Source: Brachybacterium huguangmaarense
Lineage (GTDB): Bacteria > Actinomycetota > Actinomycetes > Actinomycetales > Dermabacteraceae
Length of the DNA stretch: 64,000 nucleotides
Direction of reading: 5' to 3'
Assembly: GCF_025725725.1 (NCBI RefSeq)
Contig: NZ_CP107020.1
Location: 1,364,001 to 1,428,000, forward strand
Below, in pieces: positions 33,087-41,525 of the stretch. Numbering within the stretch: position 1 is the stretch's first letter; each line of letters begins with the position of its first letter. The notes beneath the pieces are model-generated. The model was not told the DNA's origin. It did no database searches and saw only the letters and a list, made by a program, of their open reading frames with translations. The position numbers were made by a program, and so were the translations under genes.

Positions 33087-33989
33087 TCACGGCTGCTCGA
33101 CGTCGAAGGTGTCGCACGATCGCGGGTCCCCGCTGCCGTAGCCGGTCGTGAACCAGGCGCGGCGCTGCTCGGACGAGCCGTGCGTCCAGGTCTCGGGGGT
33201 CACCGGGCCGCCCGAGACGTCGTGCTGGATGTGGTCGTCCCCCACGGCGCTCGCAGCCGAGAGGGCCGAGTCGATGTCGTCCGAGGACAGCGGCTCGAGC
33301 ATGGCCACTCCGTCGTCGTCCGTCGCGCTCGACGCGTGGTTCGCCCACACGCCCGCGTAGCAGTCGGCCTGCAGCTCGAGGCGCACCGAGTCCGAGGCGG
33401 GCCCGGTGGCCCGCGGGTCGATCCGGTCCATCGTGCCCTGGAGCTCCTGGATGTGGTGGCCGTACTCGTGGGCCACGACGTACTCCTTGGCGAGCTGGCC
33501 GCCGTCGGCGCCGAAGCGCGACGTGAGCTCCCCGTAGAAGCTCGTGTCGATGTAGATCGTGCGGTCGGCCGGGCAGTAGAAGGGGCCGACCGCCGAGGTC
33601 GCGGCGCCGCAGCCGGTCGAGACCCGGTCGGTGAAGAGGAGGGCCTGGGGCTCGACGAAGCGGATCTGGGCCTCGGTCGCGAGCGCGGCCCACACCGCGT
33701 CGGCGGACTCGACGGTCGCCTGAACCAGGCAGTCGTCGTCGGCGTTGGCGTCCGCCCCCGTGCGGCACTGCTCGGCGAGGCTCGTGTCCTGGCCCTGGGA
33801 GGTGGTCGCCGTGCCGCCCAGCAGGTCGCCGACGTCGCCGCCCGCGACGGCCCACACGAGCACGATCACGAGCAGCAGGCATCCGCCGCCCCCGCCGCCG
33901 ATCGCGAGGCCGCGTCCGCCCCCGCCGCGCGGGCCGCCCGCACGGGACACGTTCCCGGAGCGGATCTCGGTGTCGGGGTTGAAGGTCAT
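33087..33989 (-). CDS. Neutral zinc metallopeptidase (YpfJ/PF04228 family)
   Basis: Membrane-anchored, outward-facing predicted zinc peptidase, 300 residues. A Gly-rich cytoplasmic start is followed by one helix (CLLLVIVLVWAV), then the catalytic domain with VVAHEYGHH (HExxH, near residue 173) and the downstream ELQADCYAGVWA that supplies the third ligand. FYCPADRTIYIDTSFY and HGSSEQRRAWFTTGY are also family landmarks. The ATG at 33989 is chosen because TATTCT lies 6 nt upstream; an in-frame ATG 21 nt earlier overlaps that box. Physiological substrate unknown. Confidence 0.88.
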   Translation of the reverse strand: MTFNPDTEIRSGNVSRAGGPRGGGGRGLAIGGGGGGCLLLVIVLVWAVAGGDVGDLLGGTATTSQGQDTSLAEQCRTGADANADDDCLVQATVESADAVWAALATEAQIRFVEPQALLFTDRVSTGCGAATSAVGPFYCPADRTIYIDTSFYGELTSRFGADGGQLAKEYVVAHEYGHHIQELQGTMDRIDPRATGPASDSVRLELQADCYAGVWANHASSATDDDGVAMLEPLSSDDIDSALSAASAVGDDHIQHDVSGGPVTPETWTHGSSEQRRAWFTTGYGSGDPRSCDTFDVEQP

Positions 33990-34093
33990 GGGCGAAGAAT
34001 AGACGCTCATGGAGGACGCAGGAAGCCCCCGTACCCTGCGGAGCGCCCCGATGCCCGTACCCCGTCCGGCACCCGCACCAGGAGGTCCAGCCC

Positions 34094-34756
34094 ATGAACA
34101 TCGTCGAGTGGGCCGTCGCCACGATCGATCGCTTCGGCGGTCCCGGCGTGGCGTTCCTGATCGCGCTCGAGAGCGTGTTCCCGCCGATCCCCTCCGAGGT
34201 GATCCTCCCGCTCGCGGGCGTCAACGCCGCGAGCGCCCACCACTCGCTGCCGGGCATGTTCGCCTGGTCCGTGCTGGGCTCGGTGATCGGCGCCCTCATC
34301 CTGTACTCCCTCGGGCGCGCGCTCGGCGCCGAGCGGCTGCGTCGCCTCGTGATCCGCCTGCCGCTCGTGAGCGTCGAGGACTTCGACGCGAGCGTGCGCT
34401 GGATGGACCGCTACGGGAGCGCGGGCGTGTTCTTCGGGCGCATGGTGCCGGGGGTGCGCTCGCTCGTGTCGATCCCCGCGGGCATCTACCGCATGCCGCT
34501 GCCGCGCTTCGTGCTCCTGACCACCGCGGGCAGCGCTCTGTGGAACGCCCTGTTCGTCGGCCTCGGCTACGCGCTCGGGGAGAACTGGCATGTCATCGAG
34601 CCCTACACCGAGGTCGTCTCCAACGTCATCTACGCCCTGATCGTGCTGGTCGTCGTGGTGTGGGTGGTGCGCCTCGTGCGGCGCGACCGGCGGCGCCGCG
34701 CCGAGGGGCTGCCCGACCCCGACGACCGCGTCCGCTCCGAGCAGGACGAGCGGTGA
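34094..34756 (+). CDS. DedA-family membrane protein
   Basis: DedA (SNARE-associated/VTT) membrane protein, 220 residues, a family linked to undecaprenyl-phosphate or lipid carrier recycling and membrane homeostasis. It shows FLIALESVFPPIPSEVILPLAG (the conserved ESxxPPIPSE segment), the arginine motif FFGRMVPGVRSLVSIPAGIYRMP, and NALFVGLGYALGENW. About five helices end in a basic tail. AGGAGG precedes the ATG. Its stop overlaps the GTG of the methyltransferase gene by 4 nt. Confidence 0.9.
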   Translation: MNIVEWAVATIDRFGGPGVAFLIALESVFPPIPSEVILPLAGVNAASAHHSLPGMFAWSVLGSVIGALILYSLGRALGAERLRRLVIRLPLVSVEDFDASVRWMDRYGSAGVFFGRMVPGVRSLVSIPAGIYRMPLPRFVLLTTAGSALWNALFVGLGYALGENWHVIEPYTEVVSNVIYALIVLVVVVWVVRLVRRDRRRRAEGLPDPDDRVRSEQDER

Positions 34757-35406
34757 GCGAGCGCGCGGTCGGGGTCGGCCCGCATGCGCGCCCGTGGCCG
34801 CGCGACGAGCGCCTGGACCCCGAGCTGCTCGCCCACGGCGACGCCCGCAACGTCGAGGACCGCTACCGCTACTGGCGGCGCGAGGCGATCGTGGCCGACC
34901 TCGACCGCACGCGCCACGCCCTGCACATCGCGATCGAGAACGTCGAGGACGACCGCAACATCGGCTCGATCGTGCGCACCGCCAACGCCTTCGCGGTCGG
35001 CGCCTTCCACATCGTCGGCCGCCGGCGCTGGAACCGGCGCGGGGCGATGGTCACCGACCGCTACCAGCACGAGCTGCACCACGCGTCCATGGCCGATCTC
35101 GCCGCGTGGGCCCGCGCGGAGCACCGGGAGCTGATCGCGATCGACAACCCGCCCGGCGCCGAGCCGCTCGAGCACGCCGCGCTGCCCGAGCGCGCCGTCC
35201 TCGTGTTCGGCCAGGAGGGCCCCGGGCTGAGCCCCGAGGCCCTCGCGGTCTGCACGCGCACCCTCGCGATCACCCAGTACGGCTCGACGCGCTCCCTCAA
35301 CGTCGCGGCGGCCGCCGCGATCGCGATGCACATGTGGATGCTCCAGCATGCGCGGCCCGGCTCCTCACGTCCCGAACGTCCTGGGCCTCTCCCGCCGCTT
35401 CCGTGA
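34753..35406 (+). CDS. TrmH-family (SPOUT) RNA 2'-O-methyltransferase
   Basis: SAM-dependent 2'-O-ribose methyltransferase of the TrmH/SpoU group, 217 residues; tRNA or rRNA is the likely target. All three SPOUT motifs are visible: IENVEDDRNIGSIVRTANAF (motif 1), VLVFGQEGPGLS (motif 2) and YGSTRSLNVAAAAAIAM (motif 3), which build the trefoil knot that binds SAM. A GTG start overlapping the DedA stop (GTGA) is chosen. The C-terminal 20 residues are Pro-rich and probably disordered. Confidence 0.9.
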   Translation: MSERAVGVGPHARPWPRDERLDPELLAHGDARNVEDRYRYWRREAIVADLDRTRHALHIAIENVEDDRNIGSIVRTANAFAVGAFHIVGRRRWNRRGAMVTDRYQHELHHASMADLAAWARAEHRELIAIDNPPGAEPLEHAALPERAVLVFGQEGPGLSPEALAVCTRTLAITQYGSTRSLNVAAAAAIAMHMWMLQHARPGSSRPERPGPLPPLP

Positions 35407-35470
35407 GAGGATCGGGGCACCGGGTGCTCCACGCGCCCGGACGAACGCCCACGACCCGTGAGGAGCTGCC

Positions 35471-36502
35471 ATGCCCATCGCAACCCCGGAGAAGTACGCC
35501 GAGATGATCGATCGCGCGAAGGCGAACAAGTTCGCCTACCCCGCGATCAACGTATCGAGCTCGCAGACGGCCATCGCCGCGCTGCAGGGCTTCACCGAGG
35601 CCGGCAGCGACGGCATCATCCAGGTGTCCGTCGGCGGCGCCGAGTACCTCTCGGGCTCGACCATCAAGGACCGCGTCGCGGGCTCGCTGGCCCTCGCCGA
35701 GTTCGTGCACGCCGTGGCCAAGAACTACCCGGTCACGGTCGCCCTGCACACCGACCACTGCGCCAAGGAGAACCTCCCGACGTGGGTCGAGCCGCTCATC
35801 GAGTGGGACCTCGAGAACCGCGTCAAGAAGGGCCTCGACCCGCTGTTCCAGTCCCACATGTGGGACGGCTCGGCCGTGCCGGTCGACGAGAACCTCGAGA
35901 TCGCCGAGCGCCTGCTCGCCAAGACCGCCGAGGCCAAGAAGATCCTCGAGATCGAGGTCGGCGTCGTGGGCGGCGAGGAGGACGGCTACTCGGCCGACGT
36001 CGACGAGTCCAAGCTCTTCTCGACCCCCGAGGACGGCCTCAAGACCGCCGCGAAGCTCGGCCTGGGCGAGAACGGCCGCTACACGACGGCGCTCACCTTC
36101 GGCAACGTGCACGGCGTGTACAAGCCGGGCAACGTCAAGCTCACCCCGTCGATCCTGCTGGACATCCAGAAGGCCGTGGGCGAGAAGTACGGCAAGGACA
36201 TGCCGTTCGACCTGGTCATGCACGGCGGCTCGGGCTCGACCCTCGAGGAGATCCGCGAGGCCGTCGACAACGGCGTCATCAAGATGAACGTCGACACCGA
36301 CACCCAGTACGCCTTCACGCGTCCTGTCGTCGGGCACATGTTCGAGAACTACGAGGGCGTGCTCAAGATCGACGGCGAGGTCGGCAACAAGAAGATGTAC
36401 GACCCGCGCGCGTGGGGCAAGAAGGCCGAGGCCGGCATGGCCGCGCGCGTCGTCGAGGCGTGTGAGAGCCTCCGCTCGGCGGGCACCTCCGCGACCGCCT
36501 GA
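35471..36502 (+). CDS. fbaA: Class II fructose-bisphosphate aldolase
   Basis: Zinc-dependent aldolase of glycolysis and gluconeogenesis: cleaves fructose 1,6-bisphosphate to DHAP and glyceraldehyde 3-phosphate. The 343-residue protein has FAYPAINVSSSQTAIAAL, the zinc-binding VALHTDHCAKENLP, SHMWDGSAVP, EIEVGVVGGEEDG, FGNVHGVYKPGNVKL with another metal His, and VMHGGSGSTLEEIREAV for phosphate binding. These mark the long (class IIA) form seen in actinobacteria. GAGGAG precedes the ATG. It stands alone and ends in a strong hairpin. Confidence 0.96.
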   Translation: MPIATPEKYAEMIDRAKANKFAYPAINVSSSQTAIAALQGFTEAGSDGIIQVSVGGAEYLSGSTIKDRVAGSLALAEFVHAVAKNYPVTVALHTDHCAKENLPTWVEPLIEWDLENRVKKGLDPLFQSHMWDGSAVPVDENLEIAERLLAKTAEAKKILEIEVGVVGGEEDGYSADVDESKLFSTPEDGLKTAAKLGLGENGRYTTALTFGNVHGVYKPGNVKLTPSILLDIQKAVGEKYGKDMPFDLVMHGGSGSTLEEIREAVDNGVIKMNVDTDTQYAFTRPVVGHMFENYEGVLKIDGEVGNKKMYDPRAWGKKAEAGMAARVVEACESLRSAGTSATA

Positions 36503-36518
36503 TCGACACACCGTCCCT

Positions 36519-36552
36519 CGACGCCCGTCCCGCGCTCGCGGGGCGGGCGTCG
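36519..36552. terminator. Bidirectional hairpin between fbaA and DUF2516 gene
   Basis: A 16-bp stem (left arm CGACGCCCGTCCCGCG, one G-U pair) closes a 2-nt CT loop, so the tip probably opens. It begins 17 nt after the fbaA stop and ends just before the stop of the convergent DUF2516 gene. Confidence 0.7.
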
Positions 36553-36556
36553 TGCG

Positions 36557-36868
36557 TCAGCGGCTGTTGCCCTGGGCGCGCAGCATGACGGCGCGCAGCG
36601 CGGGCAGCACGTCGGCGAGGAAGACGCCTGCCATCACGATGCCGATGATGCCCAGCAGGTAGGACGAGTACCCGGCGAGCGCGAGCAGGCCCAGGAGCAC
36701 CGCGCCGCCCGCCATGAGCGACCAGAAGGTCTTGGTGCGCTTGGAGGCGGCGGTGTAGGCGCCGGGGCGGTAGCGCAGCGCGTTGACGAGCGCCCACACC
36801 TCGATCGCGACGAGCGCGAGCAGGAGGGCGCGGAACACCCAGAACTGGAACTCGGCGATGAGGAGCAT
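36557..36868 (-). CDS. DUF2516-family small membrane protein
   Basis: 103-residue actinobacterial membrane protein of unknown function. It begins MLLIAEFQFWVFRALLLALV, then a charged loop RYRPGAYTAASKRTKTFW, and two more helices (GGAVLLGLLALAGY and LGIIGIVMAGVFLADVLPAL). The arrangement and length match the DUF2516 family, found near aldolase and pyrimidine genes in relatives. TAGCAT lies 6 nt before the ATG, so the message is likely leaderless. Confidence 0.75.
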   Translation of the reverse strand: MLLIAEFQFWVFRALLLALVAIEVWALVNALRYRPGAYTAASKRTKTFWSLMAGGAVLLGLLALAGYSSYLLGIIGIVMAGVFLADVLPALRAVMLRAQGNSR

Positions 36869-36886
36869 GCCTCGATGCTACCGGCG

Positions 36887-38200
36887 CTAGCGGCGTCGGT
36901 CGGGATCCGAGCGGTCGGTGATGAGCAGCTCGAGCGCCTCGGTCGTCGCGGGCGGCTCGACGGCCGACATCTCGCGGGTCTGCGGGCGAGGGCCGATGGT
37001 GTCGCCGTCGCCCGTGATGAGCAGGCTCGGCAGGAAGCGCCCGGCCTGGTCGTGGGTGAGCCCGGTGGCCTCGAGCAGGTCGGTCGCGAGCGCTCGCAGC
37101 TGGATCACGAGCGTGACCCCCTCGAAGTGCCCGGCCCGGCCCGGCCGGGTGCCGTTGTCGTTGGTCAGCAGGATCTCGGGCGTGAGGTAGGAGCAGAAGA
37201 TCCGCAGCGCGCGGCGTGAGGCGGTGAAGTCGGCGTCGTCGGTCGCGATCGCGTCGCGGATCGCGGTGACCGCGTCGTGGGCCGCGACGAGCGCGTCGGC
37301 GAGGGAGCTGTGGGGGTCGCCGTCGACCGCGTGGAGGAACTCGGCCTCGCGCCGGGCGATCACGCGCGCGTTGCGCATGGCGCGGTCCGAGCCGACGAGC
37401 AGCTTGCGCAGGCGCTCGACCGAGCGGGCGTGGCGGGCGCCGGTGGGGGAGAAGGTCGCCATCTCGTTGGCCGCGTCGTTGGCCAGGTCCCACTGGTCGG
37501 TGAGCTTCTGGGAGTTGCTGCGCAGGCTGCGCAGGCCGGCCGTGGCGACCTCCTCGGAGCCGGTGCGGGCCGCGACCGCGAGGGAGACGAGGGTGTCGTC
37601 GAGCTCGAGGTAGAAGCGCTCGGCCGCGCGGCGCTGCGGGCGCCGCGGATCGCCCGAGAACAGCAGGTAGATGACGATCGCGACCGTGACTCCCGTGACG
37701 GCGTCGAGGAAGCGCGAGCCGGGGGTCATGCTGGGGGTGGCCGGCATGACCAACACGAGCATCGACTGGATCCCGCACTGCATCGCGAACATGACCCCGG
37801 AGTCGATGAAGCGCGCGAGCATCGCCGCCACGAAGATCATGACGCCGATCTGCCAGACCCCGCCGCCGATCGTGACCCGGGCGACCTCGCCGAGCAGCAC
37901 GCCCAGCAGCACCCCGGCCGACATCTCGAACATCTTGCGCATCTTCTTCTCGACCGTGAAGCCGACGACGACGTACGCCGCGACCGCCGAGAAGAACGGG
38001 AACTGGTGGCCCCACAGGAGGTGGGAGATGCCGTAGGCGATCGCGGCCGACGCGGCGACCCGTGCGATCGAGAACGTCGCCGAGCCCGAGCGCTTGAGGC
38101 CCGTGCGCAGGCGTGCCCCCGTCGCGCGGCGGGCCCGCTCGAAGGCGGATGGGTCGGCGATGTGCGAGCCGGTGCGGCTCGCCGGGAGCGGGGGCGTCAT
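36887..38200 (-). CDS. FUSC-family (aromatic acid exporter-like) membrane protein
   Basis: 437-residue membrane protein with an N-terminal FUSC/ArAE-like block of about six short helices (SIARVAASAAIAYGISHLLW, FFSAVAAYVVVGFTVEKKMRK, VLLGVLLGEVARVTI, IGVMIFVAAMLARFIDSG) and a long, mostly alpha-helical cytoplasmic C-terminus from about residue 190 on. Related proteins are assigned to efflux of aromatic acids or to wall-linked transport, but no substrate is evident here. The start overlaps the upstream gene's stop by 4 nt (ATGA), which places both in one operon. Confidence 0.8.
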   Translation of the reverse strand: MTPPLPASRTGSHIADPSAFERARRATGARLRTGLKRSGSATFSIARVAASAAIAYGISHLLWGHQFPFFSAVAAYVVVGFTVEKKMRKMFEMSAGVLLGVLLGEVARVTIGGGVWQIGVMIFVAAMLARFIDSGVMFAMQCGIQSMLVLVMPATPSMTPGSRFLDAVTGVTVAIVIYLLFSGDPRRPQRRAAERFYLELDDTLVSLAVAARTGSEEVATAGLRSLRSNSQKLTDQWDLANDAANEMATFSPTGARHARSVERLRKLLVGSDRAMRNARVIARREAEFLHAVDGDPHSSLADALVAAHDAVTAIRDAIATDDADFTASRRALRIFCSYLTPEILLTNDNGTRPGRAGHFEGVTLVIQLRALATDLLEATGLTHDQAGRFLPSLLITGDGDTIGPRPQTREMSAVEPPATTEALELLITDRSDPDRRR

Positions 38201-38655
38201 GGGATCACCGGGTCCCGCAGGCGCATCTCGAGCAGCTCGGGCAGGTCGAAGGTCTCGCCGTCGCGGGCGCCGCGGCCGACCACGAGCGGCGCCTCGGTGG
38301 GCTCGGGGTCCTCGCCGCGGAAGCGCGCCGCGAGACCGCCCGCGACCCGCATCACGTAGTAGCGGGCCTCGGTGTCCACGGCGATCGAGCGGTCCTTCTT
38401 GAGGTACCAGCCCGTGAGCGAGGTGCGCACGCTGGCGCCGCGATCGGTGCGTGCCCGCAGCGGCACCGGGTCGATGCCGGCGGCGCGGAACGCGGCGATG
38501 CCCTCGCGCAGGAGGGCGGTCGCCTTCTCGTGCTCGTCGCGGCGGGCCGCGTGGAGGGCCTCCTCCTGCGCGCGGATCACCTCGGCGCGGCGGGCCGTCC
38601 AGTCCTCGGCGGGGCCCGGCCCCGGGTCGGCGCCGGGAGGTGCGGGGTGGTCCAT
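38197..38655 (-). CDS. Conserved hypothetical protein
   Basis: 152-residue soluble protein I do not recognise. The N-terminus is Pro/Gly-rich; then comes a helical stretch (AQEEALHAARRDEHEKATALLREGIAAFRAAG) that could be a TPR-like hairpin, and a beta-rich end with TGWYLKKDRSIAVDTEARYYVMRV. CACAAT lies 7 nt before the ATG at 38655; the alternative in-frame ATG at 38664 overlaps that box, so the shorter form is chosen. It is coupled by a 4-nt overlap to the FUSC transporter gene and may assist it. Confidence 0.65.
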   Translation of the reverse strand: MDHPAPPGADPGPGPAEDWTARRAEVIRAQEEALHAARRDEHEKATALLREGIAAFRAAGIDPVPLRARTDRGASVRTSLTGWYLKKDRSIAVDTEARYYVMRVAGGLAARFRGEDPEPTEAPLVVGRGARDGETFDLPELLEMRLRDPVIP

Positions 38656-38673
38656 GTCCGCCATTGTGTCAGG

Positions 38674-39795
38674 TCACAGGCGCGCGGTCGGCGGCCGGGA
38701 GCCGTGGTCGCGCGGCACGACGATCGGCTCCTGGGCCGCGTCGAGCTCGACCACGTGCTCCTCGTCCCCGGCCAGGCGCACGTCGACCGTGAGCGGGGCG
38801 TCGAGCGGCACGCCGCGCCGCACCACCGCGAGCGCGATCGGGCCCAGGTCGGCGTGGAGCGCGGCCGTGGTCACGGCCCCGACGTCCTTGCCGGCGAACA
38901 GGACGCGGGAGCCCGCGGTCGCGCCGACGTCCTGGGAGCCGTCGAGGTGCAGCATCACGAGGCGGCGCGGCGGCTGGCCGAGGTTCAGGACCTTGGCCAC
39001 GGTCTCCTGGCCGCGGTAGCAGCCCTTGGCGGTGTGCACGGCGGTGCGCAGCAGGTCGACCTCGTGGGGGATCGTGCGCTCGTCGACCTCCGTGACCAGG
39101 CGCGGCCGGTGGTCGGCGACGCGCAGCGCCTCGGCCGCGAGCATGCCGGCCAGGTGCTCGGGCCGCCAGGGCAGGTCGGCGAGGGGCGCGGCAGGCAGGA
39201 TCGTGAGCACCCACGGGGTGGGGTCCTCGGGATCGGGGCCGTAGGAGACGCCGCCCGCCGTGACGGCCGGCCACGGATCGGCCCACACCGCGACCGGCTC
39301 GGGCAGGTCGAGGCCGAGCGGGCCGAGCACCTCGGCGGCGGGCCGCAGCGCGCCGAGCACGCGCAGGTCGTCGCGGTCGGTCAGCTCGACCCGGGCGGCG
39401 AAGCGCATCATCTCGAGATAGCGGCGCAGGTCGGCGCGCGTCCCGGGATCGGTCACGAGCAGGATCGAGCCGTCGGCGGGGACGGCGACCGCGGCCAGGT
39501 GCTCGACGCGGCCCTGCGGGCTCAGCACCGCGAGCTGCGCGCTGTCGCCCGGGGCGAGGGGATCGAGCACCTGGGAGGTGACGGTCGTCAGCCAGGACCG
39601 GTGGTCGGCGCCGCTCACCTGCAGGACCTCGAGCTGCGCGAGATCGGTGACGGCGCGCCCCGCGAGCAGGCGCCGCTGCTCGCGCAGGATCGCGCCGTAG
39701 TGGGCGGGCACGGCCTCGTCGGGGCCGGGGAGGTGGACGGCGTCGGTGGTCAGGAGCGGGCGGTGGGCGGGTGCGGGCGACACGTCCTCAGACAC
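38674..39795 (-). CDS. ygfZ: YgfZ/GcvT-like folate-binding protein
   Basis: Folate-dependent protein that supports iron-sulfur cluster assembly or repair, related to the glycine-cleavage T protein. The 373-residue protein has the diagnostic KGCYRGQE motif near residue 257, preceded by DERTIPHEVDLLRTAVHTA and followed by RRLVMLHLDG. The GcvT-like start of the fold is seen in LEVLQVSGADHRSWLTTVTSQ. The GTG start overlaps the end of the nitrobindin-like gene by 8 nt. That pairing (heme protein, then YgfZ) is common in actinobacteria and hints at a redox or Fe-S theme. Confidence 0.9.
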   Translation of the reverse strand: MSEDVSPAPAHRPLLTTDAVHLPGPDEAVPAHYGAILREQRRLLAGRAVTDLAQLEVLQVSGADHRSWLTTVTSQVLDPLAPGDSAQLAVLSPQGRVEHLAAVAVPADGSILLVTDPGTRADLRRYLEMMRFAARVELTDRDDLRVLGALRPAAEVLGPLGLDLPEPVAVWADPWPAVTAGGVSYGPDPEDPTPWVLTILPAAPLADLPWRPEHLAGMLAAEALRVADHRPRLVTEVDERTIPHEVDLLRTAVHTAKGCYRGQETVAKVLNLGQPPRRLVMLHLDGSQDVGATAGSRVLFAGKDVGAVTTAALHADLGPIALAVVRRGVPLDAPLTVDVRLAGDEEHVVELDAAQEPIVVPRDHGSRPPTARL

Positions 39796-40441
39796 GATCG
39801 AGCTCCGCGGAGATGAAGGGCGCCGACTCCGACGACTCGCCCGCGCGTTCGACGAGCCACAGGAGGCGTCCGCCGACGAGCCCGAACATGCGGGTCGACG
39901 ACGCGTGGGCGACCACGGCGCCCTCGGTGCGCCCCACCAGGTCGGTGGCGAGCTGGATGCGGGGCCCGCGCACCTCGCCCACGCACACCTCGACGGTGCC
40001 CTGCGTGCTCGCGAGCACCGTCTCGAGCTCGTAGGAGACGAGGGCCTCGGGCGAGCCCGGCTTGGCCGCCCGGGCGGCCTCGAGATCCTGCCCGGGCACG
40101 GGGCCGACGACCCGCCAGAAGCCGCTCTCGGCGATCAGCAGGCGGCGCTGCCCCTCGCCCGTCTCCGGCTCGGCGTCCTCGCTCTCGTCGTCCTCCTCGT
40201 CCGCGGCGAACGCGGCCGTCGGGGGCACGGGCGGCGGGGCGTCGAGCACCCACGTGCGCATCGACCAGGCCAGGGCCCCGTCCTCGGTCGGCTCGGCGAC
40301 CACCTCCTGCTCGATGCGCCGGCCGTCCGCGGCGCCGTCCTCGGCGGCCAGCTGCACGGCCCCCTCGCCGCGCCACGTGCCCAGGAGCCACGCGAGCGGG
40401 TAGAGCGCCGGGTCGAGATCCGCGTCGAGCGTGATGGGCAT
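39788..40441 (-). CDS. FABP/nitrobindin-like heme-binding beta-barrel protein
   Basis: 217-residue member of the THAP4/nitrobindin-like family (often annotated 'FABP family protein'). Characteristic features are LAWLLGTWRGEGAV at the barrel start and STRMFGLVGGRLLWLVER at the end. Nitrobindins bind heme in a beta-barrel and scavenge NO or peroxynitrite. Here an acidic insertion (FAADEEDDESEDAEPETGEG) lies about one third along; its role is unknown. The gene follows a 34-codon membrane peptide by 2 nt and overlaps ygfZ, forming a three-gene operon. Confidence 0.82.
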   Translation of the reverse strand: MPITLDADLDPALYPLAWLLGTWRGEGAVQLAAEDGAADGRRIEQEVVAEPTEDGALAWSMRTWVLDAPPPVPPTAAFAADEEDDESEDAEPETGEGQRRLLIAESGFWRVVGPVPGQDLEAARAAKPGSPEALVSYELETVLASTQGTVEVCVGEVRGPRIQLATDLVGRTEGAVVAHASSTRMFGLVGGRLLWLVERAGESSESAPFISAELDRV

Positions 40442-40443
40442 GC

Positions 40444-40548
40444 TCAGCCCCTCGAGAACAGGCGGACGATCACCAGGACGGCGAAGGCGGCGGTGCCCAC
40501 GCCCACGAGCGCGGACAGGACGAGGAACAGGGTCGAGATCGCGATCAT
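40444..40548 (-). CDS. Small membrane peptide (34 residues)
   Basis: A short open frame reads MIAISTLFLVLSALVGVGTA and continues to RLFSRG. It is almost entirely one hydrophobic helix of about 28 residues with a basic C-terminal end, typical of single-pass small membrane proteins. TAGGAT (promoter -10) lies 7 nt before the ATG, so it is first in a leaderless operon; its stop is 2 nt before the start of the nitrobindin-like gene. It could be a real peptide, a coupling leader for the next gene, or both. Function unknown. Confidence 0.6.
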   Translation of the reverse strand: MIAISTLFLVLSALVGVGTAAFAVLVIVRLFSRG

Positions 40549-40591
40549 GACCTCGATCCTAGCGGCCGCCGCCCGGCGGCGAGGGGAGCCC

Positions 40592-41347
40592 TCAGCCGAG
40601 CAGCCGCGCGGCCAGCAGCACGATCACGCCCGCGGTCGCGACGGGCGTCGCGGCGACCGCGAGCGAGGGCAGCGGGTCGCGCGCGACCAGGAGCGAGGCG
40701 AGCAGGCGATGGGACGCGGCGGCCGCGACGCCGATCATGGCGCCCGCGGCGATCGCGAGCAGGGCCGAGGCCCCGCCGGGCCCGGTCACGAGCACGAGCA
40801 GGGCCACCGCGGTCGCGACCACGACGGCGCCGCCGGCGGCGAGGGGTGCGGGAAGGGGCGCCTCGAGCACCACGAGAGCGGCCGCGAGCGCGACGGCGCA
40901 CGCGGTCACGGCCGCGAGCGAGGCCCCGTCGGTCTCGACGGCGCGGACGGCCTGCACCCAGCAGCCGACGAGCCCCGTGAGCACGACGCCCGCGACCGTG
41001 CCCGTGAGGGAGGCGGTGAGCTCGCTGCGGCGCCGACGCAGCATCTGGTGGACGAAGGAGGCGAAGACGCCGAGCGCGCACACCGAGGCGATCGAGGCCA
41101 TCGGGCTCAGCGCGGCGGGCGGGGAGAGGGCCGCGAGCACGCCCACGAGACCGGTCGTGGCCATCACGATCCGGGTGCCCAGGGCCGAGGGCAGCTCGAG
41201 CAGGACCGGCCAGCCGGCGGCGACCAGGAGCACGAGGGCCACGGCGACCACGGCGACGATCGCGGAGGCGGCGCCGCCGCACAGCGAGGCGAGGGCGAGG
41301 AGGAGGGCCAGGGCGGCCCCCAGGGGTGCCCGCGCGGGCGGGGTCAT
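40592..41347 (-). CDS. Hypothetical multi-pass membrane protein
   Basis: 251-residue protein made of seven or eight hydrophobic helices (for example [55 protein letters not shown]), with one basic cytoplasmic loop ([14 protein letters not shown]). I do not recognise the family; no catalytic motif is visible. GAGGGAGG precedes the ATG at 41347, which is preferred over an in-frame ATG at 41413. It is divergent from mshD, with about 180 bp of promoter-bearing sequence between them. Confidence 0.7.
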   Translation of the reverse strand: MTPPARAPLGAALALLLALASLCGGAASAIVAVVAVALVLLVAAGWPVLLELPSALGTRIVMATTGLVGVLAALSPPAALSPMASIASVCALGVFASFVHQMLRRRRSELTASLTGTVAGVVLTGLVGCWVQAVRAVETDGASLAAVTACAVALAAALVVLEAPLPAPLAAGGAVVVATAVALLVLVTGPGGASALLAIAAGAMIGVAAAASHRLLASLLVARDPLPSLAVAATPVATAGVIVLLAARLLG

Positions 41348-41525
41348 GGGGCCTCCCTCGGTGCTCTCGGCTGCCGTCCACGGACGGGGATCCGCACACG
41401 CTGCCGTGCGCATCGTTACAGTTGCAGTCTACGAGGCCCCGGCACCCGCCGATGCCCGGCCCGGCCCCACGCCCGCGATCGCCCCCGTGCGTCTCGGGCC
41501 GCTCCCTGCGGAAGGACCCTCGAGG

